From: Aphrocallistes beatrix
Lineage: Eukaryota > Porifera > Hexactinellida > Sceptrulophora > Aphrocallistidae
Assembly (NCBI GenBank): GCA_963281255.1
Contig: OY725505.1
Span: forward strand, 868,001 to 932,000
Length of the DNA: 64,000 nucleotides
Reading direction: 5' to 3'
Part shown: positions 1-11,352 of the stretch, one piece after another
Layout of the letters: every line of letters begins with the position of its first letter
How positions within the stretch are numbered: the stretch's first letter is position 1
Program-made: the position numbers and the translations under genes
Notes under the pieces: generated by a model
The model's input: the letters and a program-made list of their open reading frames with translations, nothing else
The model's database searches: none
What the model was told of the DNA's origin: nothing

Positions 1-2
1 AT

Positions 3-2095
3 TCTATTCCTAAAAGTGTTGAGTACCATGAACAGAAATATGAAACGATTTCGAGTACTCCCATTCCATTATCTTTAGATGAAACTCTTTCTACAGTATA
101 TGATAATCAACTGAAGCACGGAATTGAATTGCCAGTTGAGATTGTGCCTGATAAATTGTTTTGTGCTAATGGATATTCCATTGATATTCCCAAACCAGCA
201 CGTCCAACTAAAGGAATTATTATTTACACTGAGAATGATGTAATTACCCTACCAGATCACCAGGGTGAGTACTACTAGCGTATATGCAATTTAACAAATG
301 TAATGATACTACAATTAAATAAACTTCATTCCTAACCTATTCGTTTAGCATTCAATGCAACCTGCACAGGTCCTTGTAGTTGTACGGCAAGTTATGATGG
401 CTCCTCGGACTTACTTCTGAACTTAAATAATCATTACTTTATTCACTATTCACTGTTATATGAATATAGTGAATTAATGACGATGTCTAGGATTCACACA
501 CTCCAAGTTTTTATCAGGTATATTTTTGTCTATTAGATTAGTGTAATATTTTTCAAATTACTACTATATTCAAAAGATCATTATGTATTTTTAGAGCAAA
601 GAATCGGAAGCTACTACGCTTAGGCAGAAACGGAAAGATACATTACCACATTTTTCATCATGCATGGAACGCCTATCTTCGCTTAATTAATATTGATTAC
701 CAGAAAAGTTTCACATGCCCCATTTGTAAGGATTGTCCAGATGTAGTTATTTTTGATGGAGTAACTCTTGGCACTATCAAGGAAGTTCCACCTTACTCGA
801 TGCAGCTTGACGAAAATCAACTGATACCACCTGTTCCTCAAGTACTCCGTACATTTATTCCATCCAAAGCGAAACGGCAGGAAATTTTAGGATATTTAGA
901 AAATGGGCTCCCTAGACGTGTATTTTCTGATTTTGTGCAGTCTCTTGAAATACCTCCTTTGGCTAATTATATCGAAACAGGCAGTATTATAGATGATACC
1001 AATGTAGTCGTTGGGGACAGACAGATCAAAGATGTTATCTACTATTTCACTAGAAACGATCCAATTTCAGGAATATTCCAATTTTCCATGCTAGAACAAG
1101 AAGAACTTAAAACAGTTGTTAAACTTGCCAAAGGAAAATGTATTCTAGAAAGTGATACTGTTGGAATTTACCGTAAAATGTACACCCTTAGCAGATTATG
1201 TCTATCTTTGGAATGTAGGAAGAAAACAGACTCCGTAGGCAATGCAATTCTGGCATTACATCCTAACGTTTGCTCTTTACTATCTTGGATAATGGAGCCT
1301 GTCTAGAAATATTATTCGCAACACCAACAAGAAAATTGATACCTTTCAAGCCAACTGATTCACTAGATTTCTCTTATTATTTTCCAGCATTTGAAACCCA
1401 GTACAAGTAAGTTTTATTATCTGACCTCAACGAGCATGGAATAAGTACAATCCAAATTAATCATTTTGTTTTCATAACAATATTACAAACATCCTTTAGA
1501 CTACCATACTATGAAGAAGATAAAAGCCCGGTGATAAGAGGAAACTGCACGAAAAAGTTCCCCGAACACCATACATTGTCACCTGGAATGGTCATGATGA
1601 ACTGCAAACATTATATTTGCTATGGATTTCATATTTTGAGGACAAAAGAGTCAACTGTATCCATTCTTCATCTCCTACTCACTAACTTCCGCATCCAACC
1701 TCGGGTAATCATATATGACAATGCATGCAACCTCCATAGAACATGTATGATCAGGTAAGTAGTACAATCATTTTAATTAATAAGAGAAACTGGCGACACT
1801 ACGTAAGCCAAATTTTGTTTTTAGAGATCCAAGGGCATTTCAACACACTAGTTTCCTTGTTGATCGATTTCACTCTCGAAATCATCAATGCACTCCCTTA
1901 TATTCGATGAGACATATCACAGATGACAAACTAAATCGGATAAATTCACAAGTGTGTGAACAGTTATTTTCAATTATCAGGAGAATTTCAAAGCAAATAG
2001 CCTACATGCGTTTAGAAAATGTATTCTACACTACCCGCTACTTCTTATCAATTATTAATCAAGATTTCAAGAAGAAGATTATTAAGTTACACTGA
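3..2095 (+). pseudogene. KDZ-type (Kyakuja/Dileera/Zisupton) DNA transposase, 5'-partial and frameshifted
   Basis: The gene enters from the left edge and reads through five exons with GT-AG borders: 3-264, 349-517, 595-1406, 1500-1754 and 1825-2095 (stop). Exon 2 has a Cys-rich CTGPCSC stretch. Exon 3 has CPICKDCPDVVIFDG, exon 4 has VIIYDNACNLH, and exon 5 has VDRFHSRNHQC followed by VCEQLFSIIRR. This order of a CxC zinc cluster, DG, YDNAC, H..NH..C and EQ is that of KDZ transposases; the likely catalytic acids are the D of FDG, the D of YDN and the E of CEQ (inferred). Exon phases join cleanly. Exon 3 is broken: the frame ends in TAG at 1304, while the family-like continuation (ILDNGACLEILFATP) lies one frame away from about 1276. 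A one-base loss between about 1263 and 1285 explains this. The copy is therefore probably dead. It converges on the - strand protease gene, with 224 bp between them. Confidence 0.82.
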
Positions 2096-2319
2096 CATAT
2101 AAATGATATTCAATTTATCATTCAATTATATGTCTATCTTAAAAGTATATAGTAAAACTCATGGTTTTATTTGTTTATTTGTTTGTTTGTCCGAATTGGC
2201 ATGAAGCTTCCTCAAGTCGCACAGCGTAATAAATGTAATTGAACTTTAGAAATGTGTATTGATCACGTAATAAAGTGATATATATTGATAATGTACGTAT
2301 ATAAATACCAAATGATGAT
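2096..2319. other. Convergent 3' intergenic gap
   Basis: AT-rich spacer between the two stop codons, with a TTTG-rich run near 2166-2190. It probably holds both 3' UTRs and poly(A) signals. No coding frame is supportable. Confidence 0.4.
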
Positions 2320-5244
2320 TCATTTGCACCTGTAACATGTAAAACTAGATTCTGTATCATTTTCTTGTGCTACACATGACCTATGGTATACGGTCTGACA
2401 TTTCAAGCACTTTAAAGTATGCTCGAATGCATCTTTGGGGAGTCTGCAAACACAAACTAACGAAATAGAGATATGTGTAGTTCTCCTCTTCAGAGCAGTC
2501 TTTACTTGAGTGCTTGGGAATTGAGTAAGGTGCATCGCTACAAAGCATTCTTTCAAATGCGCTCTCATTCTATTTTGGCGCCACTTCACTAGGGTTGGAT
2601 TTCCCCCGATAGCTAGGGTTATACATACTACGGCTGCGAACAAACCGCAATCCGAACCACCTTGTTGCTGTTGAATTGGTTCTAAGTTTACATCAAGGTT
2701 GTTCGGAGCCTCCCTCCGGTAGAGTGACGCAAGTTGGATCTTCACTCTGTCACTAAGTGATCCATAATCCATTGAATCATACACAAATACTCTATTATTC
2801 GCGTCACTCCTTGACACGATCCAGTGAAGAGACCCGTCGTGATGGACTTGTAGACTTCCGGGAAGAGAAGGAGTGAAATGTCGTCCCTAGAGAGATATTT
2901 TGATAAGATCACTAATTTACATAATAAGGAAATTAATGAAAATGTTTAAATCGCACAAAATTTTGATTAAATATATAATCTTACTTGGCTTAGAATTGTG
3001 TCTTGTAATCCTCTCAAGTGAGGGAACTGGTTTAACATCAAGATCTAAGACGTCATCAGTTGTTAGGAAGAACTGAATTTAGAAACGAATCATAACGATA
3101 TAACACTTACACTAAATGCATTCATTGTTACATCAGTTAGAAATGTATTAGAATGGCTCAGTTCATGTAAAATGACCTTCATGTCACTTTGAGATATTAC
3201 TCTTCTAGAAAAAGGGTCTTTCAAAGTGATTATGGGATCTGAAGTGTGATCGGGTTGCTGAGGAATAGGTTCTGTAGCCGTGATGATATCTAAATGTATC
3301 GTTTGTTACTAATTATTTAATCCAACAATTGAATAACAAGAAAACTTTTTTAGACTAGAACTGGTACAAATAAATGAATACCTCAGAATTTAGAAATTTG
3401 TGAATTACCTAATGCCAATCAGATTGAGAGCGAAAATTTAAAAATTATAATGGATCGTCTATTCAAGCGCCTCATTCGACTTAGATCATTCTAAACCAAA
3501 GACAACTGAGGGACCGTATTACTAATCACTAAAGGCCTTTTTGGAGCAAGAACTACACCAAAATCCCTTGAAAACGAAATTTGATACTCAAATCTTCAAA
3601 CTAATCGCCTTAAATGCAAAATAAGAAAAAACTGGAATCATTTTATTTTTATTAATATTTTTACCTTGTGAATGACTATCCTTAACTGGTGTATCAGGTA
3701 TCTGAGGAAAAAAATACTTTGGAGATGGTGGTGGCTCTATATGAGACAAGCTTAGGTCAGAAACTGAAGAGAGAGTATCATCATAGGCGAACTCTAGATC
3801 GATCCGCTCTAGTATGGGCACATCAGAGGGGACGGGTTCTTCACACTCTGATGTGACAATTTCATCCAGGGTAGTTTCTATTTTTCTCTCTGGAGCTGGG
3901 CTGCTCCTTGGTGACCTATCTCGACAGTAATCCGGATTTATTTTTCCATTCTCGCTAGAATTATACGCCTCAAGCACTGCTGTTAAGGACTTGCGACTAC
4001 TCGTCCGAACGTTTTTGAAAGGGTGTCCCTTTGGCCACCATTCGGGCTTCAGATTGCTGTCGCTCCAGAAGTTCCATCGTCCTAGAATAAATTTAATCAT
4101 GGAGAACACAAAATAGGTATGTGTGTTGGTATTTCTAGAAATTCGATTAAAAAAACAGCCTGTACTTGTATATCGTAACATTGCTAGTGAATTAAGTTAC
4201 CATTGATCTAAATCCATACTCATCATCATGATGAAAAATGAGGTAACAATTATTTCAATTGTCTAGGACAGTGGTTGCAATCTTTTTCATCCCAGACCTA
4301 AAGATTTGACGGTACACCCCCATAATTTCAGGGGACATGCCATTGGGAGGGCACAACAGATATTTATTATACATGTAATACCCCGAATGCACTCAAAATT
4401 TAACTGATACGCCAGATCTAAAATTCGCTCTCTACACATTTGGATTACCGAATTTTTAAGCTATCAACGCAACTTAATTCTCCAATGTTTAATATACAAT
4501 CTGCCCTCACGATCTCGGCGTGTGTCACATGATTTTAGTTCACCCTATGGCCACAGAAATTGATTATTTGCTTTTTGAGCAAAAAAAAGTAGTAAGTATA
4601 ATATTGAATCAGAGGTAGCAATAACACTCTCTACCTTATGATATAATTATTAATGCATGTCAGCCTAGGCACCCGAAGTGCCCGCCATCTGCGCAGCGCA
4701 AGTAAGCGGAGCGCGCTCGTTGTTAAGTATAGGATCACTGAAAGAATATCACATGTTTAGTGAATCCTACTTAAATAGTGTTGGAATACAATGCCCGAGC
4801 AAAGTTCATTAGCCAAAAGGAACTATTTTTATATAAAGGATAAGTCAACCGTACAATTTGGGGCGTAGGATGATGGCGAAATAAATAATTTAGAGAAATG
4901 AATAATTAATTAATTAACATACCAATTGATCGCTGTGTTATCCATCCCACCATGCGGCGAAGCGTAAAAACGTTCAATTTGGTGAACTCCTTGGTAAAGA
5001 GAGCCAACATTTCGTGGTCAAGTTCCGGTTTAGGTTGTGTTGGCTTGTGGAAAGAAGTTATTAGAGATTGCCATATTTCCTTTTGATGTTTCTCGGCAAA
5101 ATTCTCGAATGGTTGGGCTCCTATTATGTTCAATTTGCCTTTCCATGTGAAGGTAGCACCAATGGACTCTCCTGTGGTCTTTGAGAATATGTCAAGAGCC
5201 TTTTGAAGGTACTGACGAGCATTTTCCTTAGTAACTCTCGGCAT
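2320..5244 (-). CDS. Ulp1-like (C48) cysteine protease with C-terminal PHD finger, multi-exon
   Basis: Reading leftwards, the exons are about 5244-4923 (start MPRVTKENARQYL), 4081-3665, 3289-3111, 3072-2985 and 2886-2320. The first three junctions are phase-consistent. Exon 2 carries an aromatic patch (RWNFWSDSNLKPEWWPKG) and an acidic Ser/Pro tail. The last exon has the Ulp1/SENP triad in order: His in SLHWIVS, Asp in VYDSMDYG, then Gln and Cys in QQGGSDCGLFAAV. A C4HC3 PHD finger follows (CVCRL, CLKC, YHRSC, CYRCK) and ends the protein. KDZ elements and other large eukaryotic transposons often carry Ulp1 proteases, so this is probably the partner gene of the KDZ transposase at 3-2095 (inference from adjacency). 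Exon 4 ends in phase 1, whereas the triad frame in exon 5 needs phase 0, so a small lesion or a missed junction lies there. The product would deconjugate a SUMO-like modifier in the nucleus if active. Confidence 0.72.
4090..4915. other. Large first intron of the Ulp1 gene with repeat debris
   Basis: About 0.84 kb between exon 1 and exon 2. It contains a decayed GC-rich fragment at 4660-4712 (GCGCAGCGCAAG type) that matches the 3' end of the Helitron-like family found elsewhere in the window. No coding frame. Confidence 0.5.
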
Positions 5245-5349
5245 TAATTAACTAAAAACAATAAAAGAGAAGGGGTACTGTGATCTGAGATACGACTAAA
5301 TTTTGAAGAGAATAACCCTTAATTTATAGGACAATTAATTTAAATCTTG

Positions 5350-5420
5350 GGAAGAACACCAACCAACATTTTTCTACTTGGGAGGTACAGCAACCAACAT
5401 TTTTCAACTTGGGAGGCAGT
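5350..5420. repeat. Short tandem duplication upstream of the minisatellite
   Basis: Two copies of a roughly 36-bp unit (ACCAACATTTTTC followed by ACTTGGGAGG) lie just upstream of the protease gene start. Confidence 0.7.
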
Positions 5421-5442
5421 TTATCAGCAGATCAACAAGTCA

Positions 5443-5648
5443 GATCATGATCTAGGTACCACACTGGATCATGATCTAGGTACCACACTGGATCATGATC
5501 TAGGTACCACACTGGATCATGATCTAGGTACCACACTGGATCATGATCTAGGTACTATTGGATCATGATCTGTGTACTATTGGATCATGATCTAGGTACT
5601 ATTGGATCATGATCTGGGTACTATTGGATCATGATCTGGGTACTATTT
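5443..5648. repeat. GATCATGATC palindromic minisatellite, 9 units
   Basis: Four 24-bp units (GATCATGATCTAGGTACC plus ACACTG) are followed by five 22-bp units ending in TACTATTG. Every unit opens with the 10-bp palindrome GATCATGATC. The in-frame DHDLGTTL reading is a by-product of the repeat. Confidence 0.92.
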
Positions 5649-5657
5649 GTTATAAGG

Positions 5658-6492
5658 AAAAATCACCAAATTCGTCAATTATAAAATTTTGATGCGTAAT
5701 GATAGCGTCATAACAAAGTGATGAGTCATCATTTTTTGATGATAGTTGTATCATATGTGAGGTATGTTAGTATACAGATTCTATTAAAATTTAAGCCTTC
5801 TATCTCCTATAATGGCTGAGTTATGCTCGAATAACTGTATTGCTTAACTTTTAAAAATATGACAATGACGTCATAATTCCATGATGAGTCGACATTTTGC
5901 TCTGAGCTCAGGGGTCTTATTCACTAAGAAAACTTAAGATTTGCTTAACTTTATATAACTTTATATAGTGGAAATTTTGAAGAGTTGCATTACGATTTGG
6001 GTAAATAGATGTTCAATGATTCCAATAGAAATATAAACTACCTAAATACTGGAAATATTCCAAGTCACTCTCGAAATATTCGTGATGTCATACTTAAGTA
6101 TTATGACGTCATACTTAACTTAAAATATTACGTAACTTTCTGAAAAGTTTAACAAATGAGTCAACATTTGTCAAGCATTTCAATTGTACCACTTAAAATT
6201 AATAGAGTATGAAATATATTTGAATTCTTTAAAAATCTCTTCTAATTTTGAAGATTCAAAAGTTTAGCAAATCTTAATTTTTCTTAGTGAATAAGGCCCC
6301 AGAACTTACTGGAGCCATAGCCAAAAGACTCCCACATGCCAAAAATCAGCTTTCTACGCCTGGCAGTTTCTTCAATCAATTCGTTACAGATATATACATA
6401 TATATATACAAACATTAATCGAGTTATAATAGTAAGGATATATATATATATATATATATAAATATACATTAATCGAGTTTTAATAGTAAGGA
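5658..6492 (-). mobile_element. Helitron-like repeat, - orientation, 3'-truncated and split by a MITE
   Basis: Matches the complete copies at 31653 and 32682 from the middle (AAAAATCACCAAATT) to the 5' end (AGTTTTAATAGTAAGGA). A second, degenerate 5' end lies at about 6418-6438 within the TA microsatellite. The GC-rich 3' end is missing. It is interrupted at 5911-6300. Confidence 0.75.
5911..6300. mobile_element. 390-bp MITE with GGGGYCTTATTCACTAAG ends
   Basis: Left end GGGGTCTTATTCACTAAGAA, right end its inverted counterpart ending in AAGGCCCC. It sits exactly within the motif GAGCTCAGAACTT of the Helitron-like repeat, which is uninterrupted in the other copies. The TSD looks very short (1-2 bp). 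The small hairpin at 22187-22288 has similar ends. Confidence 0.8.
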
Positions 6493-6524
6493 TATATACA
6501 GGAGAAGTAATAGCTAAAAAAGAT

Positions 6525-6660
6525 CGCAATCATCCATTTAATTTAAAGGTAAATGGATGTCGCCGATCCTCACTCGATCGTCAAAATAGGATCGCGATCG
6601 TAATCGAACGATCCTAACGCCCTAAATATAGGTATGATAGTGTCAGAGTTGGACGTACTA
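6525..6660. repeat. GATCG-rich element remnant
   Basis: GGATCGCGATCG and CGATCCTAACGCCCTA match the terminus (TAGGGCATTAGGATC) of the complete element at 52613-53168. Confidence 0.55.
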
Positions 6661-7154
6661 CGTTTTTCAAATATCATTTTTGACGTAGCACCATCAGTTT
6701 GCTTCTGCAGGGGCAGCTTGATATTAACTATTTAATGAGAAATGGACAAACAAATTTCATATTTCAACTGAAAATAATATAATAATATAATAAGGGTTTT
6801 TCTAAACAGCAACCTAGGTTGCTACATATAACAGCTCAAGCAACCTAGGTTGCACAGAGCTTAGTATATAGCAATCTATGATAAAAATATTACCGCTTTT
6901 ATTCATAGATTAATATTATTACTAATAGGTATGCCGTTATTTTATTTCATTAAATTTTCATCTTACTATAAAGTTAATAGTAATAATAAGAATATGGAGT
7001 AAGATACATTTATTAAGCGCAGATTACATGCTGATATGTTCAAAGTGCACTGTACAATGAATTAAGGAGTGTCTCGTGCAACATGTGTGCTATGTATATT
7101 GCATTTTCATGGACTAATCGCAAAATATGAGTTTTCAGACTTTTAAAGAGAGTA

Positions 7155-7653
7155 CAGTTGAAACCGGGTTTTTTTGACACTGGGTTTTTTTGACAATCGT
7201 ATTTTTTGACATATTTTGCTGCAGATTGTTTTTTTCATGTATCTACTATAGAATTTCCATCGAGTTTTTTTGACACTGGGTTTATTTGACAATCGGTATT
7301 TTTTGACAATTGTTGGTGTAAAAATCTGAGTTTTATGTACAGTTGACACCGTGTTTTTTTGACACCCAATTTTCAGCAATTAGTTCATGACATCCATAAC
7401 AAAACAGAAACGTCTGACACTGACGGAAAGGCACGAGATAGTCCTGCGTCTCGACAAGGGTCACCCTCTGACGGCAATTGCCAATGACTACGGAGTCAAG
7501 AAATTAACCTTTACATACTTAATAATTCTTACTATGACCTCTAAAATATATTTTCTTCGTAGTGGGATGCGCAACACTGGGTTTTTTTGACAATCGGTTT
7601 TTTTTGACATTTTTTCGTGCAAATGGGGTGTCAAAAAAACCCAGTTTCAACTG
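7155..7653. mobile_element. pogo/Tigger-type non-autonomous element
   Basis: Ends CAGTTGAAACCGGGTTTTTT and its inverse (AACCCAGTTTCAACTG), flanked by TA on both sides, as expected for Tc1/mariner-pogo elements. The internal repetition of GGGTTTTTTTGACA suggests partial duplication of the terminal sequence. Confidence 0.85.
7387..7515 (+). pseudogene. N-terminal HTH fragment of a pogo/Tigger transposase
   Basis: About 40 residues, beginning MTSITKQKRLTLTERHEIV and including AIANDYGVKK, match the CENP-B/psq-type helix-turn-helix that opens pogo-family transposases (KR..LT...K..I......G....IA..YGV). The frame then runs out with no DDE domain. It lies inside the pogo-type element 7155-7653, which makes this a deletion derivative of an autonomous copy. 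Confidence 0.75.
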
Positions 7654-8016
7654 TAGTGAATTGAGCATTCTGGATATAGGCTGGAAGGTTATTCCATTCA
7701 ACAGTAGCATCAAAAGAAAAGGACCAATCAAGGTTTTTGAGGATTTAATGGATGGTTGAAGGAGGTAGCATTCGAAGATCTTAGATTACGGTTGGACTTT
7801 TTGGACTTTATTGGACTTTATTGTTGGACTTTATTCCTCAAAAATAGGTTCCAATAAAAAATTAAATATAAATATAAAATAGACAATGTAATGAAATATA
7901 CTTTTACGTATGATATTGATATTGGTTAATATCTATGAATAAAAGCGGAAATACTATTTCTCACAGGTTGCTACATACCAAGCACCAAGTAACCTAGGTT
8001 GCTGTTTAGAAAAACG

Positions 8017-8235
8017 ATATAATAATATAGCCGAATCATATTAATTCCATTCAATGTAGTAACTTGATATTAATACAAGTATAATTATCAGATTACACGT
8101 CTGAAAGAGAAAAGTAGGCTATGTTAGTTGAAAATCTGAATACTTTACAAGGTCGGCTGAAGCAGCTCTAAAGTGATCAGGCCCATTGCTTCACCATCCC
8201 TATAGTGCTCAGGCCTTTTAGTATTATGCCTTAAC
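8017..8235. other. Flank of NHL locus copy 1, with target DNA of the large element
   Basis: 8017-8150 aligns by eye with 55795-55925. From about 8150 the sequence (TCAGGCC...CAGGCCTTTT) belongs to a further small insertion that resumes at 14559. The 8 bases GCCTTAAC at 8228-8235 are the left TSD of the large element. Confidence 0.6.
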
Positions 8236-8261
8236 GAGCTATTAAAAACGTTCATCCGTAT

Positions 8262-8362
8262 GCGGATAAAGTTCATCCGCATGCGGATAAGGCTTATCCG
8301 CATGCGGATATACGTTCATCCGCATGCGGATTAGGCTTATCCGCATGCGGATATCGTATGCG
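8262..8362. repeat. Left subterminal palindrome array of copy L
   Basis: Five units of ATCCGCATGCGGAT (the first with one mismatch), separated by alternating AAGTTC, AAGGCTT, ATACGTTC and TAGGCTT linkers. The inner-end arrays of L (14466-14532) and R (16425-16447) and the outer end of R (19846-19862) carry fewer units. Confidence 0.9.
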
Positions 8363-8705
8363 AATTGCGAGAATGAAAATTAAGCAATAAAAAAGAAATT
8401 TTGGAATAAAAAAGGGACACATATATAGTTAGCAAGGTCCTGGGACAAATTAAACGTCCCCAGAGTAGTTATGGACAAGGCCTTCAGACATGGGGCAGCT
8501 GGGGCTGCCATTGCCTCTCCACTTTTGACGGAGCATCTGATGGGTAGCTCTGGGAAGGTTAGTTAGTAGGCCTGGGAAGATTAGCTGCTAGGCCTGGGAT
8601 GGCTGGCAGGTATGCAGAGGTACGGTTGGGGGGGTTAATGGGTAGGCAAAGCAGCCTTGACAGCAACAATTTGAGGAGCTTCCGACGGCACTGGTTATAG
8701 ATGAG

Positions 8706-9403
8706 TGTAGGCTATTTCAGGCCAAAATTGGTCCCCCTGGCTAAATTTTGTCCCCCTAGCTAAATTTGGCCACCCGGACCAGTTTTGGCTGCCAAAATTC
8801 GCCCGGGATCAGTTTTAGCTGCCAAATCTAGTCCGGAGGACCATTTTTAGTGCAGTTTCTGCAGAAAAATGCCCATATGGCAAGGACGGTGTACCACAGC
8901 CGTCCATATGTATGTATCTCCGTACGCTGCGAAATTTGAGTTTTCAAAAATTTAGTAGTCCCGATGTATTACAATATTCATATCTTACATGCCAAGTCAG
9001 CTGCACTATCGGTCATACATTTTTTTAGCATGAACAATGCCAACTTGAGCCATGATAAAAGCGGGGCGCAGCATTGAAGTTTGCGGGAAATGGCGGAACG
9101 CAATAGTAAAACTTCTACATACTTGTAGAATAAAAAAAGTGGACAGAATAAAACTTCATATAAAGGCGAGACGTTCATAAAAATTAGCTCAACAGAAGAA
9201 TGCAAAGATCGGGACGTCCAGTCAAAAACGTGCAGTTGGCATGTATATGAATAGACTCCCTATTCTATGAATGGATTCCCTATTCTATTAATAGAGACCT
9301 CCTAGAGTGAATGTAATGTCATCACATCCTATGAGGAGAGGACTACTTTAGTGTACGTAATTAAATTACACAAAAATTTAACCCGGACCATTTTTTTCGT
9401 GAC
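8706..9403. mobile_element. About 0.7-kb insertion in copy L, absent from copy R
   Basis: The L sequence leaves the R alignment after GGTTATAGATGAG and returns at AGGCTCAAGTAGAG. In R these two are joined. The insert has repeated GGTCCCCCTGGCTAAATTT-like phrases at its left end and ACCCGGACCA at its right. The ends and TSD are not resolved. Confidence 0.6.
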
Positions 9404-9904
9404 AGGCTCAAGTAGAGTTGGTGAGGCCCTGGTTCTACCAATAATATTTAGGGCATTAGGATCACGCGATCATTGACCGCTTGATCACGATCGCGATTCT
9501 ATTTTGACGATGGAATGAAGTCAGATCCTTGGAGATTATGAACTTTTTTAGCCTGATCATTTTTCTAATCATTTTGAGGAGATTTGTGTCATCTTTTCTC
9601 CTCACCATCATTGATTTATTCTATTTTTCTATACTGTTGTCATTTTGAGTCTTTTCCATATCCATTAAAAAAACTTGAGTTCAGTGCATTCAAATTCTCC
9701 CTCCCAGATTTTGAGAAAAATTTGAGTTGGGGGTATCCCTCCCCCCGGAATTGGATAATCCCAGGCAGTATTATGACAAATAACAAATCCATCTTTCAGT
9801 CAGCACCAGGTTCATCACTCGCAATCTGCCGTCTATAGCTCTTGTTAGTAAGATGCTAAATGTAAGCAGTATTATCTAGTCAAATTTAAAGGTGCCACAA
9901 TTTG

Positions 9905-10051
9905 AGCATGCCCAATTTACGGGACGGGACGGGACAATCCCGGAAAGTCTAGATGCCTAATTTACGGGACGGGATGGCATCTCGTCCCGTAAATTAGGTA
10001 CCTAGATTTTCCGGGATGGTCCCGTCCCGTCCCGTAAATTAGGCATGCCCC
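9905..10051. mobile_element. 147-bp hAT-like MITE (GGGACGGGAC palindrome)
   Basis: Flanked by the 8-bp TSD ACAATTTG (9897-9904 and 10052-10059). The ends are AGCATGCCCAATTTACGGG and the inverse of GGGGCATGCCTAATTTACGG. Copy R keeps the empty site with a single CAAATTGT at 18838-18845. Confidence 0.93.
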
Positions 10052-10325
10052 ACAATTTGCAGATGTTGCATTGTTTCATTGGTGCCGACTTGCTTTATTT
10101 CTGGGATACGGAAAATGTAGTGAACTGAAATAATATCACTCCTTTTATCCAGGGAATGAAAGGTTCACGAACAAACTTATCAATTAAACTTGAACTGAAC
10201 AAACTGAACGCAAGACTCTTAAGGGATTTACACTGAACGAACTGAACGAACACCAGCGGTTGCCAAACGGCAGTTGAACGTGAACTGAACGAACTGAACT
10301 GAATAATTATAAATATTTATTCATA

Positions 10326-10856
10326 CGAGGGTCAATCAATATGTTTTGAGCCTGGAGTAGTTGCTTCATTTGATTTTGTTGAAAATTTCTAGGATTATTC
10401 ACCTACCTATTATGTATTATCTTTGACTTTGAGTTTGATTTCAATCGGACAAGTTTCTAAAATATTGTGATGAAGAAATTTTCTAAGATATTTTGTATTA
10501 GCATATATGAAAACACAAACACAAGTGTTGAATTGGGATCTTTGAACATTTATAGAATCCCCCCGGATTGTGAATATATCGCATCATTGATAATATTGAA
10601 TTATCAAAAGTTTGTTCCCAACTATCATTTTTCCATAAAGAGAATAAATAAAATTCCATAGGAAATGGCTTGCAAATGTGTCGGAGTCCACAAGGACACT
10701 CCATTATATGTGGCATAATATTTGAGAGACTTGTCCAAACTAACTCAAAGCCAAAGATACAAGTAATAATAGGTAGATGAATAATCCTAGGAATTTTCAA
10801 CACAATCAAATAGGAGCAACTATTCCAGGCTCTCAAAACTTTTCGAGTGACCCTCG
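10326..10856. mobile_element. 531-bp mariner-type foldback MITE
   Basis: Ends CGAGGGTCAATCAATATG and the inverse of CGAGGGTCACTCGAAAAG, flanked by TA. The arms are largely complementary for well over 100 bp. Copy R has the empty TA at 18577-18578. Confidence 0.88.
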
Positions 10857-11160
10857 TAATATAGAAATAGATCATTAAGGGTGCTAATTCCAGACATCCA
10901 TCGTGGACTCATGTCTGCTTGTTGCACTTAATACCACGAAGATCTTCCGACATCATCGCGCGGGCGGAACGACACAGTCCAGAGGTGAACAAACTGAACA
11001 AACTGAACGAACGCTAGTGGAGTTGAAGCTAGGTGGTGAAAGTTATTTTCGTTTCGAACGTGGTAAACTCAATCTGTTCTAAAAAAAATCCTCAAACGGG
11101 AGCAGAATGATTAACCAGGGAGAGAAACACCACGAAACAAATCCTATCACGGGTCACAAC

Positions 11161-11352
11161 CAGGGTATTATACAGACCTCTAGAAATACGCTCCTAATCC
11201 CAATCTCATACATTTGCATACGCCTAAATCGATAAATAACATTATAATACAGGGTAAATTGAGTAATATTCTAAATTTTCACGCTCCTAAACACTCTCGG
11301 GCTTAAAATCATACGCCTAAAGGAGCGTCTCGCGCTCCTAAATAATCATTTG
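11161..11352. mobile_element. 192-bp hAT-like MITE
   Basis: Flanked by the 8-bp TSD GTCACAAC (11153-11160 and 11353-11360). Starts CAGGGTATTATACAG; the internal motif CGCTCCTAA recurs in inverted form. The unoccupied counterpart in R lies at about 18184-18191 (GTTGTGTT, two substitutions). Confidence 0.8.

Larger units (their letters stand above)
6794..8016. mobile_element. 1.2-kb element with CAACCTAGGTTG palindromic termini
   Basis: Termini GGGTTTTTCTAAACAGCAAC and its inverse (GTTTAGAAAAACG) are followed by repeated CAACCTAGGTTG palindromes and a long inverted repeat (CCGCTTTTATTCATAGA). The paralogous stretch near 55755-55795 lacks it, so this is an insertion. The TSD lies in ATAAT-rich DNA and cannot be fixed. 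It carries the pogo-like element 7155-7653. Confidence 0.75.

Noticed and set aside
5347-5568. Protein with DHDLGTTL repeats
   Set aside because: The frame is a by-product of the GATCATGATC minisatellite and changes when units become 22 bp.
10467-10875. Opposing frames of 64 and 125 codons
   Set aside because: Both lie within the mariner-type foldback absent from copy R; no domain recognised.
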